A program made the translations under genes and the position numbers. The notes below the pieces were generated by a model. That model was not told the DNA's origin. It did not search any database and saw nothing but the letters and a program-made list of their open reading frames with translations. This document shows, in pieces, positions 1-8,867 of a stretch of 64,000 nt of DNA (position 1 is the stretch's first letter; every line of letters starts with the position of its first letter). Source of the DNA: Streptosporangium album (GTDB lineage: Bacteria > Actinomycetota > Actinomycetes > Streptosporangiales > Streptosporangiaceae); contig NZ_JACHJU010000003.1 in assembly GCF_014203795.1 (NCBI RefSeq), positions 124,001 through 188,000 on the forward strand, in the 5' to 3' direction.

Positions 1-1
1 G

Positions 2-217
2 TCCGGGACGACCGGCCGGTCCCTGGCCGAGGTCCTGGGCGGCGTGCACGTCGCCATGGCGTTGATCCGCCTCTACCGGGCCCGGGGCGGCGAGCGGGAC
101 CGCATCGAGGATCTGAGCCGCTACCGCTCCGGCTGCCTACAGATCATCGAGGAACGCAGCGCAGACCTGACCGACGCGGGGCGCAGCCTCGCCGCACGTT
201 TGAAGGAGGATGCGTGA
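2..217 (+). CDS. C-terminal end of an unidentified protein (partial)
   Basis: The window opens inside an open frame that reads 71 codons before TGA at 215-217. The visible tail is polar and probably helical, ending in LAARLKEDA. Its stop overlaps the GTG start of the next gene (GTGA), so it is the upstream member of the small oxygenase operon. No family is recognisable from this tail. The coding call rests on the overlap, the codon bias and the absence of a competing frame. Confidence 0.6.
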   Translation, partial: SGTTGRSLAEVLGGVHVAMALIRLYRARGGERDRIEDLSRYRSGCLQIIEERSADLTDAGRSLAARLKEDA

Positions 218-852
218 CGACGGCAACCCACCCCCGGCCGACCGTCAGCCCCATCTGGCCTGTCCCCATCTACCAGGCGGACTTCCCCGAAGCCGCCGCC
301 TACAACGTGGCCTTGGCCGAGCTGATTCTCCTCCAGCAGGCCGCCCAGGAGCAGCCGGTGATCCTGCCGGGCGGGCTGGACGCCCGCAAGTCCAGCGAGG
401 ACATCCTGACGTGGGAGCACCCGGCGGTCACGTGGCTGCGGGGCCACATCATGGGCGCGGTCACTGCGATGGCCACCGACATGCTCGGCGACGCCGCGCA
501 GCACATCACGGCCAGGCCTATCGCTGAAGGGTGGGCTGTGACCTACGCCGAAGGTGCGAGCCTGCTGCCGCACACCCACCACTCGACGTCGATCGCCGGC
601 GTCTACTACATCGATCCCGGCACCACCGACAGCGGACAGGATCCCGGGTTCCTGCAACTGCTCGACCCGCGTCCTGGAGCGGTCGCCCGTGACTCCTCCT
701 CGGGCGTCATCCGTATCCAGCCCGTCGCGGGCCGGATGGTCGCCTTCCCCGGTTGGCTGAACCACCAGGTCCGGGCGACCGCTTCCAAAGAGCGGCTGCG
801 GATCTGCGTCGCGTTCAACGTCAGCTTCACCGCGCCGGGAGGAATGGCATGA
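214..852 (+). CDS. 2OG-Fe(II) oxygenase family protein (TIGR02466-like)
   Basis: 212-residue protein resembling the putative 2OG-Fe(II) oxygenases of TIGR02466/PF13759. The facial-triad pattern is visible: H120-x-H122 in PHTHHST, then a GVYYIDP strand, a distal H184 in FPGWLNH, and Arg residues near 194-196 that could hold the 2-oxoglutarate carboxylate. Expected role is Fe(II)- and 2OG-dependent hydroxylation of an unknown substrate in the cytoplasm; there is no signal peptide. The GTG start is set by the GTGA overlap with the upstream gene. It is followed by a related gene lacking these ligands and by a 63-residue peptide gene, so a peptide substrate is possible but inferred. Confidence 0.8.
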   Translation: MTTATHPRPTVSPIWPVPIYQADFPEAAAYNVALAELILLQQAAQEQPVILPGGLDARKSSEDILTWEHPAVTWLRGHIMGAVTAMATDMLGDAAQHITARPIAEGWAVTYAEGASLLPHTHHSTSIAGVYYIDPGTTDSGQDPGFLQLLDPRPGAVARDSSSGVIRIQPVAGRMVAFPGWLNHQVRATASKERLRICVAFNVSFTAPGGMA

Positions 853-1394
853 CCGAGACGGTGAGCAGGCACTGGCCGACCAATCTGGTGCTCGACGAGG
901 TCGACCTGCGCGGGATCGTGCACGACGACCTTCCCGCCCTGCTGAGCGGCGCCGCTGCGGGCGGCGACACGTTCGAGGTCATCGAGGCCAAGCGGGTGCT
1001 GGCCGACGAAGCCGCTCTCCAGGCGCACCTGGCGGCGTCGATGGAGGCGCTGGCTGACGCGGACGGCCGCCCCCGGCCGGGCGGGCTCCGCCTGGAGGTC
1101 CAGATATGGCGGGGAGGCTACGACCTGCCCGCGACTGCCTCGCCTGCGGATTACGTGGCCTGGTGTGTCCTGGCCGCCACCTCATCCATCCATCAGCAGT
1201 CCGGAGCGGTCGCCGTGGCCGACCCGCGGGCCGGCTGCGCGCTCGTACCGATGCCCGGCCTCCCGTGGGGCCGTGCGGCGATGATCGCCGCACGGCCCGG
1301 CGCGCACCTGGCCGTCCCTGGCTGGCTGACCCATTTCGTCATCCCTGTAGAGATGGCCCAGGCCGTGATCGTCGCGGTCGCCATCTCCACTTGA
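849..1394 (+). CDS. Degenerate 2OG-oxygenase-like paralogue (probable pseudoenzyme)
   Basis: 181 residues, starting at an ATG that overlaps the previous stop (ATGA). The C-terminal half can be aligned by eye with the neighbouring oxygenase: both carry PGWL(N/T)H followed by a hydrophobic strand (here H162). At the place of the partner's H-x-H the sequence reads AATSSIHQQSG, so the two N-terminal iron ligands are absent. A separate catalytic activity is therefore unlikely. It could act as a substrate-binding or regulatory partner of the active oxygenase. The relationship is seen directly; the partner role is inference. Confidence 0.65.
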   Translation: MTETVSRHWPTNLVLDEVDLRGIVHDDLPALLSGAAAGGDTFEVIEAKRVLADEAALQAHLAASMEALADADGRPRPGGLRLEVQIWRGGYDLPATASPADYVAWCVLAATSSIHQQSGAVAVADPRAGCALVPMPGLPWGRAAMIAARPGAHLAVPGWLTHFVIPVEMAQAVIVAVAIST

Positions 1395-1425
1395 AATATC
1401 CATCCCCGATGAAAGGAACACCGTC

Positions 1426-1617
1426 ATGTCCCAGTTGATCGGGCCGCTGAGCCTGCGCATGGACACCGCCCCTGGAACCGGCCTCGGCCTCGATGAGAGC
1501 GCCGTCGACCGCTACATGGAGCTGGCCGGCAAGGGCCTCATCGTCCCGCCCGGATGCAACTCTCCGGCGGTTCAGGACGACTTCGCCCTGGACCCGTCCC
1601 GGAGCGTCGAGCTGTAA
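1426..1617 (+). CDS. 63-residue peptide, candidate substrate or precursor peptide
   Basis: Small ORF 31 bp after the oxygenase-like pair, with an AAAGGA ribosome site about 8-9 bases before its ATG. The product has a mixed first half and a Pro/Gly/Cys/Asn-containing stretch (IVPPGCNSPA, single C44), followed by an acidic tail with DDFALD. No family is recognised. Position directly downstream of a 2OG oxygenase makes a modified-peptide precursor possible, but no cyclase, protease or transporter is visible in this window. A small stand-alone protein is the alternative. Confidence 0.5.
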   Translation: MSQLIGPLSLRMDTAPGTGLGLDESAVDRYMELAGKGLIVPPGCNSPAVQDDFALDPSRSVEL

Positions 1618-1681
1618 CCGGTAGGCAGTGATCCGGCCTCGGCGCCTCTTCCCCACGGGAGGTGCCGGGGCCGGCGTCATG

Positions 1682-2032
1682 TCACAGTTCGCCGCGCCGC
1701 CAGGCGGTGATCTCTTCCTCCAAGGTGGCCTCGTCCAGCGTCGCCACCCGGACGTTCTTGGCCCATTCGGTCAGTAGTGCCAAAAACGCCGCGTCGTTGT
1801 CGGCGTCGACGCTGCCGTGCACGTGAAACCACGTGATCAGGGGGGCCGCGTGCGGGGCGTCGGCGTCACAGTCGGCGCACAACACGACCGTGACCCAGCC
1901 GCGTACGTCGGCGCCGCTGGCGTTGGTCCATCCGTGGGAGACCAGCGCCGACAAGATGCCGTCTTTCCCGCAGCGGGGGCACGGGGGTGGCTCTGGGACG
2001 GAGTGGAGCTCAACGAGGTCAACACCGGTCAC
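1682..2032 (-). CDS. DUF6300 family zinc-ribbon-like protein
   Basis: 116 residues with CPRCG near the N-terminus (C18, C21) and LCADC further on, a four-Cys zinc-ribbon arrangement. The core with SHGWTNASG, VRGWVTVVLC and a FHVHG strand matches the actinobacterial DUF6300 family as I know it; function is unknown. Translation starts at a GTG overlapping the dnaE stop (GTGA), so it should be translationally coupled to dnaE. It runs convergent to the peptide gene upstream with about 60 bp between them. Confidence 0.7.
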   Translation of the reverse strand: MTGVDLVELHSVPEPPPCPRCGKDGILSALVSHGWTNASGADVRGWVTVVLCADCDADAPHAAPLITWFHVHGSVDADNDAAFLALLTEWAKNVRVATLDEATLEEEITAWRRGEL

Positions 2033-5000
2033 AGGCTGATCGATTCTGGGCCGATGAGGGCTTTCACGTCGGCGGAGAAGGATGATTCGGCGCTGACGGA
2101 GAAGTCGGGCAATGCCACGATCACGGTTTTCCCGGTGCGCCTGCGCAGGTTGATCCGCACCGGCACCTTGCCCTGGTGGGTTTTGAGGACGTTGCGGAGT
2201 TCCTCGACCAGCATCGACGTGACGCGTTCCTCCCGCAGGGTGATCGTGACGGGATGCCCGGAGTCACTGGTGACACCGGAGACGTCGATCGGCGTCAGGT
2301 CGTTGGCGAAGATAGAGATGGCGCCGTCGCGGCTGCTGACCATTCCGCTGACCGACACGACGGCGTCTTCGCGCAGCTCCGGCGCGTACAGCTCGTAGTT
2401 CTTAGGAAAGAACAGGCACTCGACGGCACTGTCCATGTCCTCGACGACGATGATGGCCCAGACTTTCCCGGCCTTGTTGACCCTCTTGTCGACCTTGGTG
2501 ATAAGCCCGCACACCTTGGCATCGGTGCGGTCTTGGCCGTTTTCGAGAAGGTCGACGATCGTGGTGCTCCGGTTGCGTGCCAGGAGCCGTTCGGTGCCGG
2601 CCAGCGGATGGTCGGACACGTACAGGCCGAGCATTTCCCGCTCGAAGGCGAGCCGAGTCTTTTTGTCCCATTCCCCTTCGGGGATCGAGATGGCGAAGGT
2701 CTCGTCAAGGCCACTTTCGTCGTCGCCGAACAGCGAGTCCTGGCCGTGGGCTTCTGAGCGTTTGATCGGGATGATGCTGTCGACGGCCTGCTCGTGGATC
2801 AGCATCAGCGCTTTGCGCTGGTGGCCGAGCGAGTCGAACGATCCTGCCTTGATCAGCGACTCGATGAGCCGCTTGTTGCAGACCTGCAGGGGGACCTTCG
2901 TCAGGAAGTCATTGAAGTCGGTGAACGGCGCGTTTTCCTTGCGGGCAGCGATGACGGCCTCCACCCGGTCCGCACCGACGTTACGGACCGCGCCGAGACC
3001 GAACCGGATCGCGTCGTCGCCGACGGGGGCGAAGTGCAGGGAGGATTCGTTGACGTCGGGCGGCAGCACCTGAATGCCCATCTTGCGGCACTCGGCGAGG
3101 TAGACGGCGGCCTTGTCCTTGTCGTCGCCTACGGAGGTGAGAAGCGCCGACATGTAGTCCGCCGGGTAGTTCGTCTTCAGGTAGGCGGTCCAGTACGCCA
3201 CCAGGCCGTATCCGGCGGTGTGGGACTTGTTGAACGCATAACCGGAGAACGGCAGCATCACGTCCCACAAGGCTTTGATGGCCTCGTCGGAGTAGCCGTT
3301 GTCCTTCATGCCCTTCTCGAAGAACTCGTACTGCTTGTCCAGCTCCGACTTCTTCTTCTTGCCCATCGCCCGGCGCAGCAGGTCAGCGCCGCCGAGGCTG
3401 TAGCCGGCCAGTTCCCGGCCGATGGCCATGACCTGCTCCTGGTAGACCAGCAGGTGGAAGGTGTCGCCGAGGATCGGGTCGAGAGCGTCTTTGAGCTCCG
3501 GGTGGATCGGGGTGATCTCTTGGCGGTTGTTCTTGCGGTCGGCGTAGTTGATGTGGGCGTTGGCGGCCATGGGGCCGGGCCGATACAGCGCCAGCACCGC
3601 GGCGATGTCCTCGAATCGGGTGGGCGCCATCAGCCGCAGCAGGGAACGCATGGGGCCGCCGTCGAGCTGGAACACGCCCAGGGTGTCGCCGCGGGCCATC
3701 AGCTCATAGGTCTTGGCGTCGTCCAGGGGGATGTTCTCGGTGGAGATCTCCACCCCGCGGTGTTCCCGGATGATCTGGATGGCGTGATCGATGATGCCCA
3801 GGTTCCGCAGACCCAGGAAGTCCATCTTGATCAGGCCCATGTCCTCGCATTGAGGATAGGAGAACCCGGTGATGATGACGCCGTCTTTGTCGCGGCGGTG
3901 CAGCGGGATCAGGTCCAGCAGGGGAGCAGAAGACAGGATGACCGCGGCGGCGTGGACGCCCGTGCCGCGGATCAGTCCTTCGATGCCCATGCCGGTGTCG
4001 ATGACTTTTTTGACATCCGGGTCGGTGTCATACATCGACCGGATCTCGGTGGCTTCGGAGTAGCGGGGGTGGTTTTCGTCGAAGAGACCTTCAAGGGGGA
4101 CGCCCTTGCCCATCACGTCCGGCGGCATGGCCTTGGTGATTCGCTCACCCATCTGGAAGGGGTAGCCGAGGATGCGGGAGGAGTCCTTGACGGCGGCCTT
4201 GGCCTTGATCGTGCCGAACGTGTTGACCTGCGCGGTGTAGGCCTCGCCGTATTTGTCGGTGACGTAGCGGACCATCTGGTCGCGCCGGCGGTCGTCGAAG
4301 TCGAGGTCAACGTCGGGCGGGCTGATGCGCTCGGGGTTGAGGAACCGCTCGAACAGCAGGCCGTGCTCAAGGGGGTCCAGCTCGGTGATGCGGGTCAGGT
4401 AGGCGACGATGGAGCCCGTCGCGGAGCCACGCCCGGGGCCCACGGGGATGCCGTTGTCGCGGGCGTAGCGGCAGATGTCGGCGACCACGAGGAAGTAGGA
4501 GTCGAATCCCAGGGGGGAGATGACGCCGAGCTCGATCTCCAGCCGGTCGAGGACTTCCTGACTGGGGTTGTCGCCGTAGCGCTCTCGGAGGCCACGCTCA
4601 CATTCCTTACGCAGCCACGATGCCTGCGTTTCGCCTTCGGGCACGTCGAACTGCGGCATCCGGTCGACGTAGGTGAAGACCTCGCTGTAGTCGCCCACCA
4701 TCTCAGCGACCAGCAGCGTGTTGTCACAGGCTTCGGGCAGGTCGCGGAACAGTTCCCGCATCTCCGCCGCGGACTTGACGTAGTAGCCGGAGCCGTTGAA
4801 CCGGAACCGGTTCGGGTCATCCTTGTTCTTGCCGACGCCGATGCACAGCAGGTTGTCGTGCGCGTCGGCATGCTCCTCGCGCACGTAGTGCGAGTCGTTG
4901 GTGGCCAGCAGCGGGATGCCCAGGTCTTTGGCGACTTGGAGAAGCCCGTCTCGGACCTGGCGCTCAATGTCGATGCCGTGGTCCATCAGCTCCAGGAAGT

Positions 5001-5577
5001 AGTTCTCCTTGCCGAAGATCTCCTGATAGGCCGCTGCGGCCTTGACGGCTTCGTCGTACTGGCCGAGCCGAAGCCGCGTCTGGACTTCCCCGGATGGGCA
5101 TCCGGTGGTCGCGATGATCCCCTGGGCGTGCTCGGCGATGAGCTCCTGGTCCATGCGGGGCTTGCTGTAGTAGCCCTCGATCGATGCCCGGGAGGAGAGC
5201 CTGAACAGGTTACGCAGCCCCTGAGCGTCTTTGGCCCACATGGTCATGTGGGTGAACCGGCCACCGCCGGAGACGTCCTTGCTGCCTTCACCGTCGTCGC
5301 TGACAGCGCGCTGCCCGCCCGGCCCCCAGAAGATCGGTTTCTTCACGAACCGGGATGCGGGGGCAACGTACGCCTCAATCCCGATGATCGGCTTCACGGG
5401 GAACTTGGTGGCTACCTGCTGGAACTCGTAGGCGCCGAACATGTTGCCGTGGTCGCTCATCGCGACGGCGGGCATGCCGAGCCGTTCTGCTTCAGCGAAC
5501 AGGCCCTCAACCTTCGCCGCACCATCGAGCATCGAATACTCAGTGTGCACGTGCAGATGCGCGAACGATTCGGTCAC
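2029..5577 (-). CDS. dnaE: DNA polymerase III subunit alpha
   Basis: 1182 residues, the normal length of actinobacterial DnaE1. An N-terminal PHP domain opens with LHVHTEYS (H9, H11) and contains SDHGN. The polymerase module has GPGRGSATGS near 380-389 and the catalytic aspartate motif PDVDLDFDD (D422-D428). Fingers, HhH and OB-fold regions follow, and the C-terminus is intact. It catalyses template-directed DNA synthesis as the replicative or an accessory polymerase. Its neighbours (DUF6300, IS elements, arsenic genes) are not those usual for the chromosomal dnaE1 of actinomycetes, so it may be a second copy; the sequence alone cannot decide this. ATG start; no strong Shine-Dalgarno sequence is seen. 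Confidence 0.95.
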   Translation of the reverse strand: MTESFAHLHVHTEYSMLDGAAKVEGLFAEAERLGMPAVAMSDHGNMFGAYEFQQVATKFPVKPIIGIEAYVAPASRFVKKPIFWGPGGQRAVSDDGEGSKDVSGGGRFTHMTMWAKDAQGLRNLFRLSSRASIEGYYSKPRMDQELIAEHAQGIIATTGCPSGEVQTRLRLGQYDEAVKAAAAYQEIFGKENYFLELMDHGIDIERQVRDGLLQVAKDLGIPLLATNDSHYVREEHADAHDNLLCIGVGKNKDDPNRFRFNGSGYYVKSAAEMRELFRDLPEACDNTLLVAEMVGDYSEVFTYVDRMPQFDVPEGETQASWLRKECERGLRERYGDNPSQEVLDRLEIELGVISPLGFDSYFLVVADICRYARDNGIPVGPGRGSATGSIVAYLTRITELDPLEHGLLFERFLNPERISPPDVDLDFDDRRRDQMVRYVTDKYGEAYTAQVNTFGTIKAKAAVKDSSRILGYPFQMGERITKAMPPDVMGKGVPLEGLFDENHPRYSEATEIRSMYDTDPDVKKVIDTGMGIEGLIRGTGVHAAAVILSSAPLLDLIPLHRRDKDGVIITGFSYPQCEDMGLIKMDFLGLRNLGIIDHAIQIIREHRGVEISTENIPLDDAKTYELMARGDTLGVFQLDGGPMRSLLRLMAPTRFEDIAAVLALYRPGPMAANAHINYADRKNNRQEITPIHPELKDALDPILGDTFHLLVYQEQVMAIGRELAGYSLGGADLLRRAMGKKKKSELDKQYEFFEKGMKDNGYSDEAIKALWDVMLPFSGYAFNKSHTAGYGLVAYWTAYLKTNYPADYMSALLTSVGDDKDKAAVYLAECRKMGIQVLPPDVNESSLHFAPVGDDAIRFGLGAVRNVGADRVEAVIAARKENAPFTDFNDFLTKVPLQVCNKRLIESLIKAGSFDSLGHQRKALMLIHEQAVDSIIPIKRSEAHGQDSLFGDDESGLDETFAISIPEGEWDKKTRLAFEREMLGLYVSDHPLAGTERLLARNRSTTIVDLLENGQDRTDAKVCGLITKVDKRVNKAGKVWAIIVVEDMDSAVECLFFPKNYELYAPELREDAVVSVSGMVSSRDGAISIFANDLTPIDVSGVTSDSGHPVTITLREERVTSMLVEELRNVLKTHQGKVPVRINLRRRTGKTVIVALPDFSVSAESSFSADVKALIGPESISL

Positions 5578-5920
5578 CTGTTCCCCTTTTCTACAGCCCG
5601 GCCGCCGGTTTCCGGCCCCCGAGCTTACGCCCTCCGGCCCGGCGTCTCATCAGCCTCACAGATGGGCAGGAGTCGCACAACGGCCCTTGGCACATTCACC
5701 AGAGTAAGCTTGCGAGAGAGGCGTTGTAACCTTCTGACCTGCATCTATGTTGCATCGCCCCTGCTGGGGCAGGGGGTTTGGCCGAGCGGGAACGGCCTTG
5801 GTTCGCACTGCGTCCTGAGGGCTTAAGACTGTGGGATGCATCTCTGGCAGGGCCTGCAGCGTGGGCATCCGTAGCGATCCCGACACGGCAGATGATCCCG
5901 AAGCAGCAGTCCCGGCTGAG
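5578..5920. other. Intergenic region upstream of dnaE, no gene seen
   Basis: About 340 bases between the dnaE start and the first IS target site. It contains a short hairpin, CCCCTGC/GCAGGGG at 5758-5775 followed by TTTG, and no convincing reading frame. The dnaE promoter should lie here. The sequence just left of the IS does not read as the missing N-terminal part of the arsM gene found on the far side of the two elements. Confidence 0.5.
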
Positions 5921-5924
5921 CTAG

Positions 5925-7338
5925 TAGGGCTTGGTTAGGTGGGGACGGGCTGGGCATGTCTGGGTAACGCGCGGCGGCAGGTGGGGCAGATACCGGCCCA
6001 GCAGGCCAGAAGCAGCTGCAACTCGGCGATGACCCGGTAGGTGCTCAAGCCGCAGCCGGCGCTTTTGGGTTGAGCCTTTCAAGGGTGCAGAACGCGTGAG
6101 CGACCGAGACCAGGGTGACGTGATGATGCCAACCGCTCCACGTGCGACCCTCGAAGTGGTCCAGGCCCAGGCCGGTCTTCAGCTCACGGTAGTCGTGCTC
6201 GATGCGCCAGCGGATCTTCGCCAGACCCACCAGACGCCGCAATGGAACATCGGCCTCCAGCGTGGACAACCAGTACTTGACCGGCTCCGGCTCACCGGGC
6301 GGCCATTCGGCCAGCAGCCAGCACACCGGCAACTCCCCGCCCGCGTAAGCGCGGCGGATCCGCACGCCCGCCGGCCGTACCCGCAGCGCGGCAAAGCGCG
6401 AGCGCAACGGACCCTTGGACCCCATCCGCCACCGCACTGTGTGCAGCGCGCGCCGCCCGCCCTCCAGCACCAACTGCCGGGCGCTGATGCGCCGCTGCCG
6501 GTAGCGGGGCACCGGCCGCCGCCCGGTCCCCGCATACGGCGCGACGCTGCGGCAGGCCTCGGCCTCCAGCAGCGCGGTATCGGAACGCACCCCCACCACG
6601 TAGGGAATATCGCGCTCGGTCAGGCCCAGGCGAAAGGCCCCGTCTTGACCGTAGCCCTCATCGGCGACCACCAACGGCGGATCCAGCCCCCAACTCTCCA
6701 GCTCGTCGATCATGTCCAGAGCCAGCTGCCACTTGGGCACATGACCGACGTCGGCGGGGATTCGGCAGCGCTGCCGGCGTGCCGCCACCGCGGCCGGATC
6801 CTCCGTGCGCGGCGAGGCCGGATCCCACTGCTCGGGCACGAACAGCCGCCAGTTCACCGGGCAGGAGGCGGCGTCGGTGACCAGATGCACGCTCGGCGCG
6901 ACCTGGCAGTTCGCGGTTTTGCCCAGCGCCCCGCAATACTGCGCGGCCACGCCCGGCGACTCCTGGCCGTCCTTGACAAAGGACACATCATCGACCACCC
7001 AGGCGGCCGGGTTGATCGCCGCGTCCATCCGCCAGGCCAGCTCGGCCAAAACCAGCTGATGCGCCCAGGGGGCATCGGTGCAGAACTGCTGCAGCCCTTG
7101 GCGGTCCACGCCCAGCCGGGCCGCCATCGGCTCCATCGATTTCCGCGCTCCGTCGGTCAGCAGGCCGCGCACATACCGCTCGCCCCACCGCCGCTGATCA
7201 GTACGGGCGAAACCGGAGAACATCTCAGCGGCAAACGTCTCCAGCCGCGCCCGCACGGCCTCGAGTTCTTGAGGGGTCATCTTCCCTCACCCCCAAACAG
7301 GTGACATACCGTCCCCTACCCGAGGTAACCAAGCCCTA
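5925..7338 (-). mobile_element. IS701-family insertion sequence (intact)
   Basis: A 1414-bp element bounded by terminal inverted repeats: TAGGGCTTGGTTA at 5925-5937 matches perfectly the complement of 7326-7338. It is flanked by CTAG at 5921-5924 and 7339-7342, which fits the 4-bp target duplication of the IS701 family. It carries one full-length transposase gene on the minus strand. The right-hand CTAG is also the left target site of the next element, so the two insertions abut exactly. Confidence 0.88.
6045..7280 (-). CDS. IS701-family transposase
   Basis: 411 residues, full length for the family. The DDE catalytic residues appear as VVDDVSF (about 95-101), VVADEGYGQDGAF in the middle, and the C-terminal helix EHDYRELKTGLGLDHFEGR. 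It cuts and joins the inverted-repeat ends at CTAG-like targets. The frame is intact, so the element may still move and could mobilise the frameshifted neighbour only if that element's different terminal repeats were recognised. Confidence 0.92.
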   Translation of the reverse strand: MTPQELEAVRARLETFAAEMFSGFARTDQRRWGERYVRGLLTDGARKSMEPMAARLGVDRQGLQQFCTDAPWAHQLVLAELAWRMDAAINPAAWVVDDVSFVKDGQESPGVAAQYCGALGKTANCQVAPSVHLVTDAASCPVNWRLFVPEQWDPASPRTEDPAAVAARRQRCRIPADVGHVPKWQLALDMIDELESWGLDPPLVVADEGYGQDGAFRLGLTERDIPYVVGVRSDTALLEAEACRSVAPYAGTGRRPVPRYRQRRISARQLVLEGGRRALHTVRWRMGSKGPLRSRFAALRVRPAGVRIRRAYAGGELPVCWLLAEWPPGEPEPVKYWLSTLEADVPLRRLVGLAKIRWRIEHDYRELKTGLGLDHFEGRTWSGWHHHVTLVSVAHAFCTLERLNPKAPAAA

Positions 7339-7342
7339 CTAG

Positions 7343-8867
7343 TCGGTGGTTTGTTAAGGCGGGGCGTAGAGGTTGAGGGATCGCCCCGCGGTGACGGCTG
7401 TGACCAGGGCCTGTAGTTCAGCGGGCGGGGGCCTGCTCGACCAGTTGCGCCACCAGCGTTGCAGCAGTGCGCAGGGGGTCAGCCAACCGCGGACGTGGCG
7501 GGCGGCGCGAGGCCAGCACAGTGGCACGGGTGGCACTGTGGCGGTGGGCCCCCCTCTCTCCGCCGTCGGTGTCGGCCGGGGCGGGCGGGAGGTGTGGTGG
7601 CGGGACCGGATCGGCGGGCCGGGCATGCCGGCAGAAGGTGAACGCGCAGGCCACCAGGGCCCAGTGGCGGCGGATCGCGGCATCGGAGCGGACCTGGAAA
7701 TCGGCCCACCCGAGTTCGTCCTTGACCTGCTTGTAGCCCTGTTCGATCCACGTCCGCAGGCCGTAGAGGCGCACGATCTCGGCCAGGCCGGCGGCCGGAT
7801 GCGGGCTCCAGGCCGCACGGACGCTCCCAGGGCGGGGCAGGTTGGTGGCCAGATACCAGGTCGCCTTGGCCGGCAGCGTCGCCGGGTCGGCGGTCGCGAC
7901 GATCAGCCGGACCGCCTGGTGCGGGCCGTAGCCGCCCAAGACCGCGTCCGCGGCCCACCACACGGTGCTACGGCCATCGCGAAACCGCCGCACGACCTTG
8001 GTCCAGGCGCCCGGCGCTTGGGGACCTCCCCAGGCAAGCTCACGGGCGGCGTCGATCGGCGTGTGCGCCTCATCCACCGGAGCCCAGGAGCCCTGGTGCG
8101 GCTTGAGCGCGAGCACGAACGGCCAATCCAGCGGCCCACAGTTCAGCGGTGAAGGCCGCATTGTCGCCGTAGGCGCAGTCGGCCACCAGCGCCCGAAACG
8201 GCACGGCGGCGGCCTGAGCCCGACCTGCCAGAGCGGCCGCGAGCTGCGGCTTGGTGCGAAATGCCGGATCGCTGCGGCCGCGAGGCAGCCGAGCGGCGGG
8301 GGTGTAGGGCACCGCGTGCAGCGGGTGGTAGACCCGCTCGTCGGCCCAGAGTGTGGTCACTGCCACGATCCCGTTCTCGATCTTCCCGACCGAGCCCAGA
8401 TACTGGTGGGCGGTGTGCGCGGTGGCGGTGCCGTCCTTGCGGTCCCCGGTGTCATCGACCACCGGCACCCCGCCCGCATGCGGCGCGGTCACCGGATCGG
8501 CCCGCAGCAGCTCAAGGCGCCGGGCGTTGACTTTCTCGTGATCCCACGGCGACTCCGACTCAGAAGAACTGCAGCCGCTGCACCGCCGCATTCTGGGCCC
8601 CGACCACCGGCTCCGCACCGGCCAGGGCCGTCAGCGTCTTGTTCCGGTCCCGCGGCAACAACAGCCCGGCCAGATATTCGCGGAACCCCCGGCGCTGCGC
8701 GAGCGAGCACCACAGATCATCGAACCGGGCCGCGTACTCCTCCAACGGACCCGGCGCCGGTGGACACGGACGCCGCGCGGTCACCACCACGACCACCCCC
8801 GAACAGCACCAACTACCCCTATCCACCGGCTTACCGCGACATCGACCCCACGTCAACAAACCACCGA
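7343..8867 (-). mobile_element. Second IS701-type insertion sequence (inactivated)
   Basis: A 1525-bp element with ends TCGGTGGTTTGTTA at 7343-7356 and its near-perfect complement closing at 8867. It is flanked by CTAG at 7339-7342 (shared with the previous IS) and 8868-8871. The terminal repeats differ from those of the first IS, so these are two distinct elements. The right end interrupts an arsenite methyltransferase gene at an LD codon pair (CTAGAT). Confidence 0.85.
7418..8859 (-). pseudogene. IS701-type transposase broken by two frameshifts
   Basis: Three minus-strand frames each carry one part of a single transposase. The N-terminal part (about 8859 to 8565) has YAARFDDLW. The middle (about 8565 to 8140) has VVDDTGDRK and LVADCAYGD, the first two DDE aspartates. 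The C-terminal part (about 8140 to 7418) has IEQGYKQVKDELGW with the catalytic Glu. Frame changes fall near 8565 and 8135-8140. The protein should not be made intact. Confidence 0.85.

Noticed and set aside
2794..5826. 1010-codon open frame antisense to dnaE
   Set aside because: Same kind of shadow; dnaE is complete and conserved on the minus strand.
5770..5850. tRNA-like box (TGGCCGAGCGG) after the dnaE leader
   Set aside because: Resembles a class II tRNA D-arm, but no acceptor pairing and no GGTTCGA T-arm follow at the right distance.
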